DNA of 64,000 nucleotides from Zhuqueibacter pondensis (GTDB lineage: Bacteria; Zhuqueibacterota; Zhuqueibacteria; Zhuqueibacterales; Zhuqueibacteraceae): the NCBI GenBank assembly GCA_034505955.1, contig JAPDQK010000001.1, positions 124,001 to 188,000 on the forward strand. Direction: 5' to 3'. Positions 32,828 to 41,351 of this stretch are shown here, piece by piece (position 1 is the stretch's first letter; each line of letters opens with the position of its first letter). A program made the translations under genes and the position numbers. The notes under the pieces were generated by a model. It saw nothing but the letters and a program-made list of their open reading frames with translations. It was not told where the DNA came from and ran no database searches.

Positions 32828-34453
32828 ATGTCTAATCAGTTTACCGTACGTCGTTTTTTCACTTTGACCGCCCTGTTTGGTGTTGTTTTTTTAAACCAAT
32901 TGTTCGCGCAAAAAAAGTCACTGAATCCTGTTTATGATCCGGCTCCGATCGTTGTTCCTGCCGGATCTCTGGAGGCCATGACGAACGACTCGATCGAAGT
33001 CTTCACCGCTTATTGTTACACCAACGGTGGTTTCAGGCCTTCGCTCTTTCAAATCGACGAGGTTGACGCCAAGGGACGGTTTCTGCGCGAAAACGATGCC
33101 ATTGCCGATTCCAATGATCAAGTCGTTTTTATGCCTATTGGAACGGGTGATCGCGCGCCAACCGATCAATGGATCGACGGCAGTGACAACGTGCGCCTCG
33201 AGCTGGAAGTGACCGATCCCCTCACGAATGAAAAGGGATGGCTTTATCTCTTTCGCCATGTCAAAACACCGCCCAAGGTCGATCCGTATGTGCGTTACGT
33301 GCGCGGCCCGGAAACCGTCGGCTCGGATACCGTGTTTGCGACCAGTTATATCGAGGCGCATGATCCGCAGGGTTGGTTTACCGACACGAGGATACGAACG
33401 CCTTTCGGTGACGGGGTGGATATTCTTGATCGCCAAAAAGTTCGAGTCGGCGGCGTCTTCGGCATTTTCCGCGTTACGCTCAAAGACGAAGAAAATGTAC
33501 TTTATCGCTACGTTCGACACGGCGGCGGTCCGGTGCGCGTCTTGCGCGAGTATGGCATCAAGGTGACTTTCCTCGGTGCCGTGATCGACTCCACCGGCAG
33601 TTTTTTTACTCAATATTTTCCGTATAGCACGGTATTCGGTGCGCAGGAAGCGAAAATACCCGTTATCAGTGGTCTCACGGTTAATCTCATTCGCCAATCC
33701 GTGGATTTGAACGATCGTGCCGTCGGTATGAAATTTTTCAACGCTTTCAACCGCAATGGTTTAATCGTTGATGGTGTGGCAGATTCACCCATTGACAAAA
33801 CGATCACTGATCCACCCGATGGTTTGAATTGGTTCATGATTACCGGCAATCCGGGAACAATTCTGACGATCATGAACATCCCGGTGATTGGCTCGAAACG
33901 GGAGCTTTACTACCTGGACGATGCGACAATCGACAACGGCGACACCGGCGACAAAAAATCCTATGGCGATTCCGGTATTCTGGTAACTTCGACCGGCAAC
34001 ATCACCGGCACATTCAGTTTCGATTTCACGACGTATTATTTGGCAAAGAATCAGGCGGTCACCACCGGAGATCAATTCAAGCAACGTGCGGTTAATCCCT
34101 GGCAAGTGACGGCGGTGAAGCAAACGCGCACCATTTCGGCGGTCAGCGAAAATCTTGCGCAACCGACCGGTTTTGAACTTGCCGATGCAACCCCGAATCC
34201 ATTTGCGCCGCAGCTTGGTTATGTTCGGATAGGTTTCAATCTCGGTCAAACTAATGTCCAGCCGAATTTGCGCATTTTCAATCTGCTCGGTCAGGAAGTG
34301 GCACGATTTGAGGCTGCAGACTTGCTGCGCAACCATGCCGTGCTGTGGAACGGCCGTGATCGCTTCGGCCGTGTGGTTCCGGCTGGCATCTACTTCTACG
34401 AGCTGGAAGCCGGTCGCCAGCGCGCGGTGAAGAAGCTGGTGGTGTTGCGGTAA
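32828..34453 (+). CDS. Secreted protein with FlgD/sorting-like C-terminal domain
   Basis: A 541-residue exported protein: signal peptide about 1-27 (VVFLNQLFAQ). The body has no recognised domain; it is beta-rich with repeated short strands (VRLELEVTDPLTNEKGWLYL, FRVTLKDEENVLYRYVRH). C-terminal 85 residues form a sorting/FlgD-like domain (ATPNPFAPQ, LRIFNLLGQEVARFE, LWNGRDRFGRVVPAGIYFYEL, KKLVVLR). ACGGAGGGAACTCC precedes the ATG at 32828, so upstream in-frame codons to 32687 are not used. A strong terminator follows at 34515. Confidence 0.8.
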   Translation: MSNQFTVRRFFTLTALFGVVFLNQLFAQKKSLNPVYDPAPIVVPAGSLEAMTNDSIEVFTAYCYTNGGFRPSLFQIDEVDAKGRFLRENDAIADSNDQVVFMPIGTGDRAPTDQWIDGSDNVRLELEVTDPLTNEKGWLYLFRHVKTPPKVDPYVRYVRGPETVGSDTVFATSYIEAHDPQGWFTDTRIRTPFGDGVDILDRQKVRVGGVFGIFRVTLKDEENVLYRYVRHGGGPVRVLREYGIKVTFLGAVIDSTGSFFTQYFPYSTVFGAQEAKIPVISGLTVNLIRQSVDLNDRAVGMKFFNAFNRNGLIVDGVADSPIDKTITDPPDGLNWFMITGNPGTILTIMNIPVIGSKRELYYLDDATIDNGDTGDKKSYGDSGILVTSTGNITGTFSFDFTTYYLAKNQAVTTGDQFKQRAVNPWQVTAVKQTRTISAVSENLAQPTGFELADATPNPFAPQLGYVRIGFNLGQTNVQPNLRIFNLLGQEVARFEAADLLRNHAVLWNGRDRFGRVVPAGIYFYELEAGRQRAVKKLVVLR

Positions 34454-34514
34454 ACAGACTCATTCCTTGACTGAATTCTTTTTGAGCCTGCGCTGTACGT
34501 TGTTGCAATTGTCG

Positions 34515-34571
34515 AGCAGCGGCACAACTCGTCACCAACAGGAATGACGATTGCCGCTGCTCATTTTTTTG
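34515..34571 (+). terminator. Nested-hairpin intrinsic terminator
   Basis: GAGCAGCGGCA (34515-34525) pairs perfectly with TGCCGCTGCTC (34553-34563), followed by A and seven T (34564-34571). Within the loop a second stem CGTCA (34531-34535) / TGACG (34546-34550) forms. It ends the secreted-protein transcript; the two downstream genes therefore need their own promoter. Confidence 0.75.
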
Positions 34572-34596
34572 TGCGATTCTATAAAAGGAACCCTGA

Positions 34597-35052
34597 ATGG
34601 AAAGATTTTTTCTCATTTTTCTCAGCGCGATCTTGCTGATCGCCTGCCGGCAGCAGCAACCCGCGACGACCGCAACCACAGGTTTGCGCAAGATCAGTTA
34701 CTCCGATCCGCAAACGGTTGAGCGTGTGCGGCAAAGCGGCGTGAAAATCCTCGTGCAGCAACCGGACTATCTCATCGTGTACAGCGACAGCGCCACCGCC
34801 GGGAATCTTCAGGCGCTGGCGATCGAAACGCAACCCGCCACTGAACGTGATCTCGTACAACGCCTCGCCAGTATTCACTTTGCAGATCAAACAGAGTTGC
34901 AAAAAATCATCAATCTCGGCGTCGATTTCTGGAGCGTTGAAGGCGATTCCGTCATCGCCCGTGTCTTTGATCTGCATCTCGAGCAATTACAACAACAAGG
35001 CTTCACGTACCGCATTATGAAAATGGACGCCAGCGCCAAGGAGGACAAATGA
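34597..35052 (+). CDS. Lipoprotein, likely partner of the M14 carboxypeptidase
   Basis: A 151-residue protein with a lipoprotein signal (LSAILLIAC, Cys 17). Two repeats of a small alpha/beta unit follow: VRQSGVKILVQQPDYLIVYSD and LGVDFWSVEGDSVIARVFDL, LQQQGFTYRIMKM. The pattern (W-x-x-EGD-x-VIAR-x-x-D-x-x-L-x-x-L-x-x-x-G) is like the small propeptide-type modules found fused before M14 catalytic domains. Its end overlaps the carboxypeptidase start by 4 bases (ATGA). It could act in trans as a chaperone or inhibitor; this is inference. Confidence 0.65.
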   Translation: MERFFLIFLSAILLIACRQQQPATTATTGLRKISYSDPQTVERVRQSGVKILVQQPDYLIVYSDSATAGNLQALAIETQPATERDLVQRLASIHFADQTELQKIINLGVDFWSVEGDSVIARVFDLHLEQLQQQGFTYRIMKMDASAKEDK

Positions 35053-36083
35053 AGCACGGTTTTCAGCTTTTTGGCCGCACGAGTGTCGCCCTCGGATTTG
35101 CCATTGGCGCCTTTCTATTGCTGGGCAGTCGCTGCGATAATAATGGCGGCCCCGGTGAGCCTGATGCGGGACTGTATCACACCTATGCTGAAATCAATGA
35201 CGAGCTGCACAAGCTGGCAACTGATCATCCACAGATTGCCCGGGTGAGCACGATTGGCAAGTCTGTTGAAGGCCGTGAGTTGTGGGCGATAAAGATCAGT
35301 GACAATGTAACGCAGGACGAGGACGAGACCGAGGCTGTTTTTCTCGGCTGTCATCACGCCCGCGAATGGATTGCCGTGGATGTGCCTTTTCTGCTTGCCA
35401 GCCAGCTGGTGAATCAATATGGAACGGATACGACCATCACACGCCTGGTGAACCAGGCCGAAATTTGGATCATCCCCATGGTGAATCCGGATGGTCATCA
35501 ATATTCGGTGACCACGGATCGACTGTGGCGCAAGAATCGCCGCAACAACGGTGATGGCACTTTCGGTGTCGATCTCAATCGCAATTATAGTTATCAGTGG
35601 GGAGGACCCGGCTCTTCGGGAGATACTTATTCTGAAATCTATCGCGGGTCCGCGCCATTTTCCGAGCCGGAAACGCAGGCCGTGCGCGATTTCTTGCAGC
35701 AGCGCCAGACCAGGGCGTTGATCAGTTATCACAATTATTCGCAACTCATTCTTTATCCCTGGGGCTACACCAACGCACCGGCGCCAGATGAACCACTGCT
35801 GCAAGACCTGGCGGTCGCAATGGCGGACCGGATCCGCGCCATTCATGCCGTGACTTACACGCCGCAACAAAGCTCGGAACTTTATCTTTCCAGCGGCGAC
35901 ACCACAGACTGGCTTTATGGCGTATTCCATGTTCCCAATTTCACCATCGAGCTGCGGCCGCGCTCCGCTTCCCCAGGTTTCGAGTTGCCGGAGAGCGAGA
36001 TCACCCCGACTTTTGAAGAAAATTTGCCGGCGGCGTTGTTTCTCATCGACTGGGCGATTCGGCAGAGTAACGTGACGATTTAG
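35049..36083 (+). CDS. Exported M14 zinc carboxypeptidase
   Basis: A 344-residue enzyme. N-terminal hydrophobic export segment (about 12-27); the Cys at 29 is preceded by R (GSRC), not a classical lipobox. The catalytic domain has H103 and E106 in CHHAREWIA, NPDGHQYS, the substrate-binding R in DLNRNYSYQWGG, the third zinc ligand H in ISYHNYSQLILYPWG and the catalytic E in FTIELRP. All M14A residues are present, so it should be active and trim C-terminal residues of peptides. Coupled with the preceding lipoprotein gene by the 4-base overlap. Confidence 0.88.
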   Translation: MKHGFQLFGRTSVALGFAIGAFLLLGSRCDNNGGPGEPDAGLYHTYAEINDELHKLATDHPQIARVSTIGKSVEGRELWAIKISDNVTQDEDETEAVFLGCHHAREWIAVDVPFLLASQLVNQYGTDTTITRLVNQAEIWIIPMVNPDGHQYSVTTDRLWRKNRRNNGDGTFGVDLNRNYSYQWGGPGSSGDTYSEIYRGSAPFSEPETQAVRDFLQQRQTRALISYHNYSQLILYPWGYTNAPAPDEPLLQDLAVAMADRIRAIHAVTYTPQQSSELYLSSGDTTDWLYGVFHVPNFTIELRPRSASPGFELPESEITPTFEENLPAALFLIDWAIRQSNVTI

Positions 36084-36344
36084 TGCGGGGACATCAGATT
36101 TGCATTGACTTTTTCTGTTTAATCCACTACTTTTTATTGCTTGGGGAAAACAGGGGTCAAGATCTCAGGACTATGATGCCATTTTGAAATTTCTGTTCAA
36201 TCTTTTTCCGGAGGCATTTGCCGGACCTGTTAGGAGGCGATGTGGATGAAAAAATGAACCATGAATGGAACAATTTGTTACCTATCATGAAAGTCTGTCA
36301 CGAGGCCTTGAACAAGGTTCTAGTTTTGCCTGGCTGATGAGTCC

Positions 36345-37238
36345 ATGACCAATCTGTCGATGATCTCAGTGATCATCCCGACTTTCAACCGTGCCACTTT
36401 TCTTCGCGAGGCCATTGACTCCGTACTGGCTCAAACCGAGCAGGATTTTGAGCTCATCGTTGTGGATGATGGGTCAACTGATCAAACCCGTGAGTTGATT
36501 GCCGAGTATGGCGGCCGGGTTCGTTACCTGTATCAATCGAATCGCGGTGTTTCTGCCGCGCGCAATCTCGGCATTCGTCATGCCACCGGCAAGCTGATTG
36601 CGTTTTTGGACTCCGATGATCTTTGGCTCCCCAAAAAGTTGGCACGGCAAGTGAAATGGCTGGCGGCGCATCCAAGCACCATGCTTTGCCATACTGACGA
36701 AATCTGGATTCGCCGTGGCGTGCGGGTCAATCAGAAAAAGATTCATGCCAAATCCGGCGGCTGGATTTACCCGATGTGTTTGCCGCGTTGCATCATCAGC
36801 CCTTCCTCGGTGGTCATGCGGCGCGAGCTGTTTGACGTGGTTGGTGTTTTTGACGAACAGCTTCCGGTTTGCGAAGATTATGACCTCTGGCTGCGAGTTA
36901 CCCCTCGATTGGAAGTTGGTTTCATTCCGGAACCTCTGATTATCAAGCGCGGCGGTCATTCCGACCAACTCTCGCACCGCGAATGGGGCAATGACCGCTA
37001 TCGTGTGATGGCGCTGATCAAAATCTACGAGAGTGGCATCTTGGACGAATTTGCCCGACAGTTGACAGCAGAGATGATCGTCACCAAATGCACCATACTC
37101 GAAAACGGTTTTTGGAAACGACAAAAGGCCGGCGAGGCAATGTACTATAAAGCATTGAAAGAGCGATTTCACAAGCTGCTGATCGATGCCCGGGAGGCGG
37201 GGATCGTCAACAACGTCGTTTGTGCTGAGGAGATTTAG
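36345..37238 (+). CDS. Glycosyltransferase family 2
   Basis: A 297-residue GT-A enzyme: SVIIPTFNRATFLREAIDSV (9-28), VVDDGSTDQT, the region AARNLGIRHATG and the DxD-type FLDSDDLWLPKK, then VCEDYDLWLRV as the second acidic (E-D) catalytic/acceptor motif. Inverting GT2 enzymes with the ED(Y/F) motif transfer sugars to polysaccharides or glycoproteins. No further polysaccharide genes are nearby, so the acceptor is unknown. The ATG at 36345 has no strong Shine-Dalgarno; the upstream 260 bases hold no gene. Confidence 0.85.
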   Translation: MTNLSMISVIIPTFNRATFLREAIDSVLAQTEQDFELIVVDDGSTDQTRELIAEYGGRVRYLYQSNRGVSAARNLGIRHATGKLIAFLDSDDLWLPKKLARQVKWLAAHPSTMLCHTDEIWIRRGVRVNQKKIHAKSGGWIYPMCLPRCIISPSSVVMRRELFDVVGVFDEQLPVCEDYDLWLRVTPRLEVGFIPEPLIIKRGGHSDQLSHREWGNDRYRVMALIKIYESGILDEFARQLTAEMIVTKCTILENGFWKRQKAGEAMYYKALKERFHKLLIDAREAGIVNNVVCAEEI

Positions 37239-37296
37239 CGCAGGATTCACAACCAATGTCAGGTCCGTGAATTTTTTCAAAATAAGGATCGTCATC

Positions 37297-38211
37297 ATGA
37301 TTCGCATTCAGAAAATTCTCTTCCCGACGGATTTTTCCGACACTTCGAGTGCTGCACTCGGCCATGCACTGATGTTGGCGGATTGCTTCCATGCGAGTCT
37401 GACCATGCTCCACGCCGCTCGAACCAAAGAAGCTGAAAAGGCTCTGCGTTTCCCGGAACTTGATCCCACGACGGATGAATTTGAAACCCTGCTCGAAGAG
37501 CAACTGGCAGAAATCATCGGCGCCCAACCCTCGCACAAATTGCGCGTTGATCGGGTGGTGCACCAGAATGACGATCCGATAAAAGCCATCTGCACCTTTG
37601 CCGATGCCAATCATATTGACCTGATCATCATGGGTACGCATGGCCGTACCGGGCTAAGCCACTGGCTGAGTGGCAGTGTAGCGGAAGAGGTCGTACGCCA
37701 CGCCAGCTGTCCAGTGATGACCGTGCGTGCTTGTAAGAAATCTGCAGAGGTGGCTCCGTACCTGAATATTTTGGTTCCCATTGATTTTTCGCCCTATTCA
37801 CAAAAAGCCCTGCGTTATGGCCGGACGTTGGCACTCCTGTTTGAAGCCACTTTGCATGTTCTGCATGTCGTCGATCAACCGGTTCACCCGGCGCATTATG
37901 GACTCGGTGACGATCTGTTGCTCCATCTGAATCCTGATGTTCAACGTCGGTCCCGGGAAGAAATGGAGTTACTGGTTTCGCAGCTGGGTCCGGAAACGGT
38001 GCCTTGCCAAACCCATGTGCGAGAAGGACGTGCCTACGGTGAAATCGTCAAATTCACGGAAACCCACGAATGTGATCTCGTGGTTATGGGCACGCATGGA
38101 CTGAGCGGATTGGAGCATTTTTTGCTCGGCGGTACCACGGAAAAAGTCATGCGCCATGTATCATGTCCTGTGCTTGCAGTAAAATTGAAGGAAAGAGATT
38201 TCGTGGAGTAA
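37297..38211 (+). CDS. Tandem universal stress protein (two Usp domains)
   Basis: A 304-residue protein with two UspA domains. Domain 1 (about 1-145) begins IQKILFPTDFSDTSSAALGHAL and has the ATP-loop IIMGTHGRTGLSHWLSGSVAEEVVRHASCPVMTV. Domain 2 (about 155-304) begins NILVPIDFSPYSQKAL and ends MGTHGLSGLEHFLLGGTTEKVMRH. Both have the G-x2-G-x9-G(S/T) nucleotide motif and may bind ATP. The ATG at 37297 is preferred because the domain starts there and AAGGAT precedes it; the longer frame overlaps the preceding gene. Confidence 0.88.
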   Translation: MIRIQKILFPTDFSDTSSAALGHALMLADCFHASLTMLHAARTKEAEKALRFPELDPTTDEFETLLEEQLAEIIGAQPSHKLRVDRVVHQNDDPIKAICTFADANHIDLIIMGTHGRTGLSHWLSGSVAEEVVRHASCPVMTVRACKKSAEVAPYLNILVPIDFSPYSQKALRYGRTLALLFEATLHVLHVVDQPVHPAHYGLGDDLLLHLNPDVQRRSREEMELLVSQLGPETVPCQTHVREGRAYGEIVKFTETHECDLVVMGTHGLSGLEHFLLGGTTEKVMRHVSCPVLAVKLKERDFVE

Positions 38212-38231
38212 ATCAACGTGGAGGTGAAGTG

Positions 38232-38837
38232 ATGTTCGCAATGAGCTTTTTTAGAGTCGCCGTGGCGGCTGTTGGACTTGTGGTTTTATTCATCGGAAAG
38301 TCCGGCAACCGCGAATCTGATAGTCAGCAAACAAAAAAGACTGTTGCAAAGGAGGTGGTGAAAATGGAGTTGAAGTCTTCTGCATTCACCAATGGGAAAT
38401 CCATCCCGACCAAGTACGCCAACACCGGTGTTTCAGGTGGTCAAAACATTTCCCTGCCGCTGGAATGGAGCGGTGTACCGGCCGAGACCAAATCGTTCGC
38501 GCTCGCCATTGTTGATCGACATCCGATTGCCAATAATTGGGTTCACTGGTTTGTGATCAATATTCCGAAATCGGTCAACATGCTGGCAGAAGGTGCTTCG
38601 CGAACCAACAAAATGCCCGCAGGTTCCAAGGAGTTGAACAACACGTTTGGAAAACTCGGCTATGGCGGACCCCAGCCGCCGCGAGGTTCCGGGGCGCATG
38701 ATTATGAGATCACGCTTTACGCGCTGAACGTCGAAAATTTGGCACTCGATACCAACACTTCTCTGGCGGCATTTGAAAAAGCCCTGGCCGGAAAAGTATT
38801 GACCTCCGCGAAGATGGTGGGAACGTTCGAGCGATGA
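38232..38837 (+). CDS. YbhB/YbcL-type phosphatidylethanolamine-binding family protein, exported
   Basis: A 201-residue protein with an N-terminal hydrophobic export or anchor segment (about 5-22, FFRVAVAAVGLVVLF). The PEBP domain starts near 48 (KSSAFTNGKSIPTKYANTG), with the ligand-site blocks AIVDRHPIANNWVHWFVINIP and LGYGGPQPPRGSGAHDYEITLYAL. PEBP proteins bind phosphorylated or anionic ligands; their bacterial function is mostly unknown. Start placed at 38232 after GAGGTGA. A bidirectional terminator lies beyond its stop. Confidence 0.85.
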   Translation: MFAMSFFRVAVAAVGLVVLFIGKSGNRESDSQQTKKTVAKEVVKMELKSSAFTNGKSIPTKYANTGVSGGQNISLPLEWSGVPAETKSFALAIVDRHPIANNWVHWFVINIPKSVNMLAEGASRTNKMPAGSKELNNTFGKLGYGGPQPPRGSGAHDYEITLYALNVENLALDTNTSLAAFEKALAGKVLTSAKMVGTFER

Positions 38838-38917
38838 GTTGAGTCGATTCTCCGCCGTCGTAATCAACTTCGGCAACGCTCCCTCCGAAAAGATGTTCAA
38901 AGCTTCTGTCAAAACAA

Positions 38918-38949
38918 AAAGCTCCTGCTGCCGAACAGGAGCTTTTTAT
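38918..38949. terminator. Bidirectional intrinsic terminator
   Basis: AAAAAGCTCCTG (38918-38929) pairs perfectly with CAGGAGCTTTTT (38938-38949) around an 8-base loop, with T-rich sequence following on the plus strand (TTTATTTTATT) and on the minus strand (TTTTTGTTTTG). It lies between the convergent PEBP and enoyl-reductase genes and can serve both. Confidence 0.9.
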
Positions 38950-38976
38950 TTTATTCAGCACCAGGGGCGCAAGGAT

Positions 38977-39777
38977 TTATCCCACAATATCCTCTCCGCC
39001 ATCCACACCAATCACGTTTCCGGTGATCCATTGCGCGCGTTCGTCGGTGAGCAAGGCAATAACCTTCGCCACATCTTCCGGCGTGGTGAGCCGGCCACTC
39101 GGATTGCGCTCCTTTGCCACTTCAATCATTTTTTCATTGCCGGGAATCTTGCGCAGTGCTGGCGTGTCTGTGACCCCGGCGCGGATGGAATTGGCGGTGA
39201 TTCCGAATGGTGCCAATTCCAGCGCAAGCTGTCGAATGTGTGATTCCAGAGCTGCTTTTGCTGCGGAGACGGGACCGTAGTTTGGCCAGACTCTCGTCCC
39301 GCCGGAGCTGGTCATCGCAAAAATGCGGCCACCGCTGCGCATCATTTTGCGCCGCATTAAATCTTGCGTCCAGTAAACCAAACTGTTCGCCATCACGTCG
39401 AGCGTCATTTCCATCTTTGCCTTGTCGACCTCTTTGGCGGGATCATCGGCAACGTAAAGCGTCAGACTGCCAAATGCCAGGGAATGCATCAGCACCCGAA
39501 TGCTGGCATCTGGTCCGTTCTGGGCCATCTCTGCTTGCATCTTGTCGAGTGCTTCGCGGCGTTTTTGTTCATCCGCCGCGTTCATGTTGAAAAAAATTGC
39601 TTGTTTCCCAACAGCTTGTATTTTTTGAATGACTTCTTCCACCAGTGGCATGGTGGCTTTGCGATCGAGATGAACGCCGAAGATGTGAAAACCAGCTTTG
39701 GCCAACTCTACTGCCGTTGCTCCTCCAAAACCTGAAGAAGCACCGAGAATCAGTGCCCAGTCGTTTTTTGTGCTCAT
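38977..39777 (-). CDS. Enoyl-[acyl-carrier-protein] reductase, FabI/FabL-like SDR
   Basis: A 266-residue short-chain dehydrogenase. Cofactor motif GASSGFGGATAVELAKAG (12-29), DLDR-type residue region HLDRKAT, then MTSSGGTRVWPNYGPVSAAK, where Y and K are separated by six residues (Y-x6-K), the enoyl reductase spacing. C-terminal IRAGVTDTPALRKIPGNEKM and TGNVIGVDGGEDI are FabI/FabL-like. It would complete the fatty-acid elongation cycle. Start at 39777 (MSTKNDW) is chosen because AAGGAAAGG lies upstream; an N-terminal extension to 39852 lacks the fold. FabL-type or FabI-type cannot be decided here. Confidence 0.8.
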   Translation of the reverse strand: MSTKNDWALILGASSGFGGATAVELAKAGFHIFGVHLDRKATMPLVEEVIQKIQAVGKQAIFFNMNAADEQKRREALDKMQAEMAQNGPDASIRVLMHSLAFGSLTLYVADDPAKEVDKAKMEMTLDVMANSLVYWTQDLMRRKMMRSGGRIFAMTSSGGTRVWPNYGPVSAAKAALESHIRQLALELAPFGITANSIRAGVTDTPALRKIPGNEKMIEVAKERNPSGRLTTPEDVAKVIALLTDERAQWITGNVIGVDGGEDIVG

Positions 39778-40002
39778 GCCTGCCTTTCCTTGTGAAATAA
39801 TTGTTTTCCCTTCTCGTCGATGATGCCAGTTCACATTTTGTCGAACTGGCAACTGTATTGGTAATTATAACACTTTTAAATTTTTCGAGCAAGGAGTTTC
39901 TCGCACAAAAATTTCAAAATTTTATTTTTATTGCCGTTGTTGCATTCTGTGCTTGATTTTTCTTTCATTTTTGCGTACCTTGTGGTATTCAAAGGATAAG
40001 AA

Positions 40003-41076
40003 ATGGGTTTGGTCATGGTCGAAGCTCAATTTTATACTCGTGCGGAGAATAATAAAGTCGTCTGTCATCTGTGTCCGCGCTATTGTGCAATTGGCGATGG
40101 CCAGACTGGCTTTTGCTTCATCCGCAAAAACGAGGGCGGCACGCTTTATTCGCTCGCTTACGCCAATCCTTATGCCGTCCACATAGATCCCATCGAAAAA
40201 AAGCCTTTGGCGCACTTCTTGCCAGGTACGCGCATACTGTCCATTGGCACAGCGGGATGTAATCTCGGCTGCAAGTTTTGCCAGAACTGGGATATTTCCA
40301 AGGCAAAGTATGATCACGAGCGCGCCTACGAATTCACCCCTGAAAAGGCAGTCGAAGACGCATTGGCGCACAACTGTTCCAGTGTCGCCTTTACATACAA
40401 TGAGCCGATAATCTGGGCGGAGTATGCCATTGACATTGCCAGGCTCGCGCATGCCCACGGCCTGAAAACTGTGGCGGTCACGGACGGTTATATCACGCCG
40501 GAAGCGCTGCCAACGTTCTTTGATCACATGGATGCCGCAAATGTCGATCTCAAAGGTTTCACCGAAAATTTTTATCGAAAAATTTGCCTGGCCAGTCTCC
40601 ATCCCGTTCTTGAGACTTTGAAAACTCTCAAACAGCGTGGCACCACCTGGTTTGAAATCACCAACCTGATCATTCCGACGCTAAATGACGCGTTCGATGA
40701 GCTTCGCGACATGTGCCTGTGGATTCTCGATAATCTGGGACAGGAAGTGCCACTGCACTTCACCGCTTTCCATCCCGATTTCAAGCTGATGCACCTGCCG
40801 CCGACTTCCCCCAAAACTTTGGAAGATGCCAGGTCCTTAGCCATGGACTTGGGGATTCATTATGTTTACGTCGGGAACGTACATACCAGGGAAGGCAATA
40901 ACACATATTGCCCGAAATGCAAAACTCTCATCGTGCGCCGTAGCTGGCATGCGGTGCAGGAGATTAGTCTGAATAATGGTTGCTGCCCGAATTGTGGTCA
41001 TAAGATTCCGATTGTGGAAAGTGACCCTTCGTATCGCCGGCAGTGGTCGATGCCGCTTTATGAAGTTTTGGTGTGA
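40003..41076 (+). CDS. amrS: AmmeMemoRadiSam-system radical SAM enzyme AmrS
   Basis: A 357-residue radical SAM enzyme. N-terminal CHLCPRYCAIGDGQTGFCFI is followed by ILSIGTAGCNLGCKFCQNWDISK, where C-x3-C-x2-C ligates the 4Fe-4S cluster. Later FTYNEPIIWAEYA, AANVDLKGFTENFYRKIC and, at the C-terminus, two CxxC pairs (CPKC, CCPNC) likely bind metal. This is the PflA-like AmrS of the AMMECR1-Memo-AmrS system, but the other two proteins are not in the window. AAAGGATAAGAA precedes the ATG. It stands alone between divergent or distant neighbours. Confidence 0.88.
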   Translation: MGLVMVEAQFYTRAENNKVVCHLCPRYCAIGDGQTGFCFIRKNEGGTLYSLAYANPYAVHIDPIEKKPLAHFLPGTRILSIGTAGCNLGCKFCQNWDISKAKYDHERAYEFTPEKAVEDALAHNCSSVAFTYNEPIIWAEYAIDIARLAHAHGLKTVAVTDGYITPEALPTFFDHMDAANVDLKGFTENFYRKICLASLHPVLETLKTLKQRGTTWFEITNLIIPTLNDAFDELRDMCLWILDNLGQEVPLHFTAFHPDFKLMHLPPTSPKTLEDARSLAMDLGIHYVYVGNVHTREGNNTYCPKCKTLIVRRSWHAVQEISLNNGCCPNCGHKIPIVESDPSYRRQWSMPLYEVLV

Positions 41077-41351
41077 GCTCGTGATTGTGGCATTATTAGA
41101 AGAAATCTTCCCGTGCCGATGATTACCTTTCCGTGCGAATTTGAAGTCCATGGTTTGGTCGGCATGAATTTCCTGAAAGGCTTGCGGTTAACTGCTGAAA
41201 TGGATTCAGGCACATTCATTCTTAGATAGCTGAAGAAGTCTTCACCTCAAACCGGAGGGAGTTTGTCAGTTTACCGTTGTTGGTGAGATGTCGCAATGAT
41301 GTTGAGGAATGTATTAGGATTTGCACATGACGAATGTCGTGAGGAAAAATT

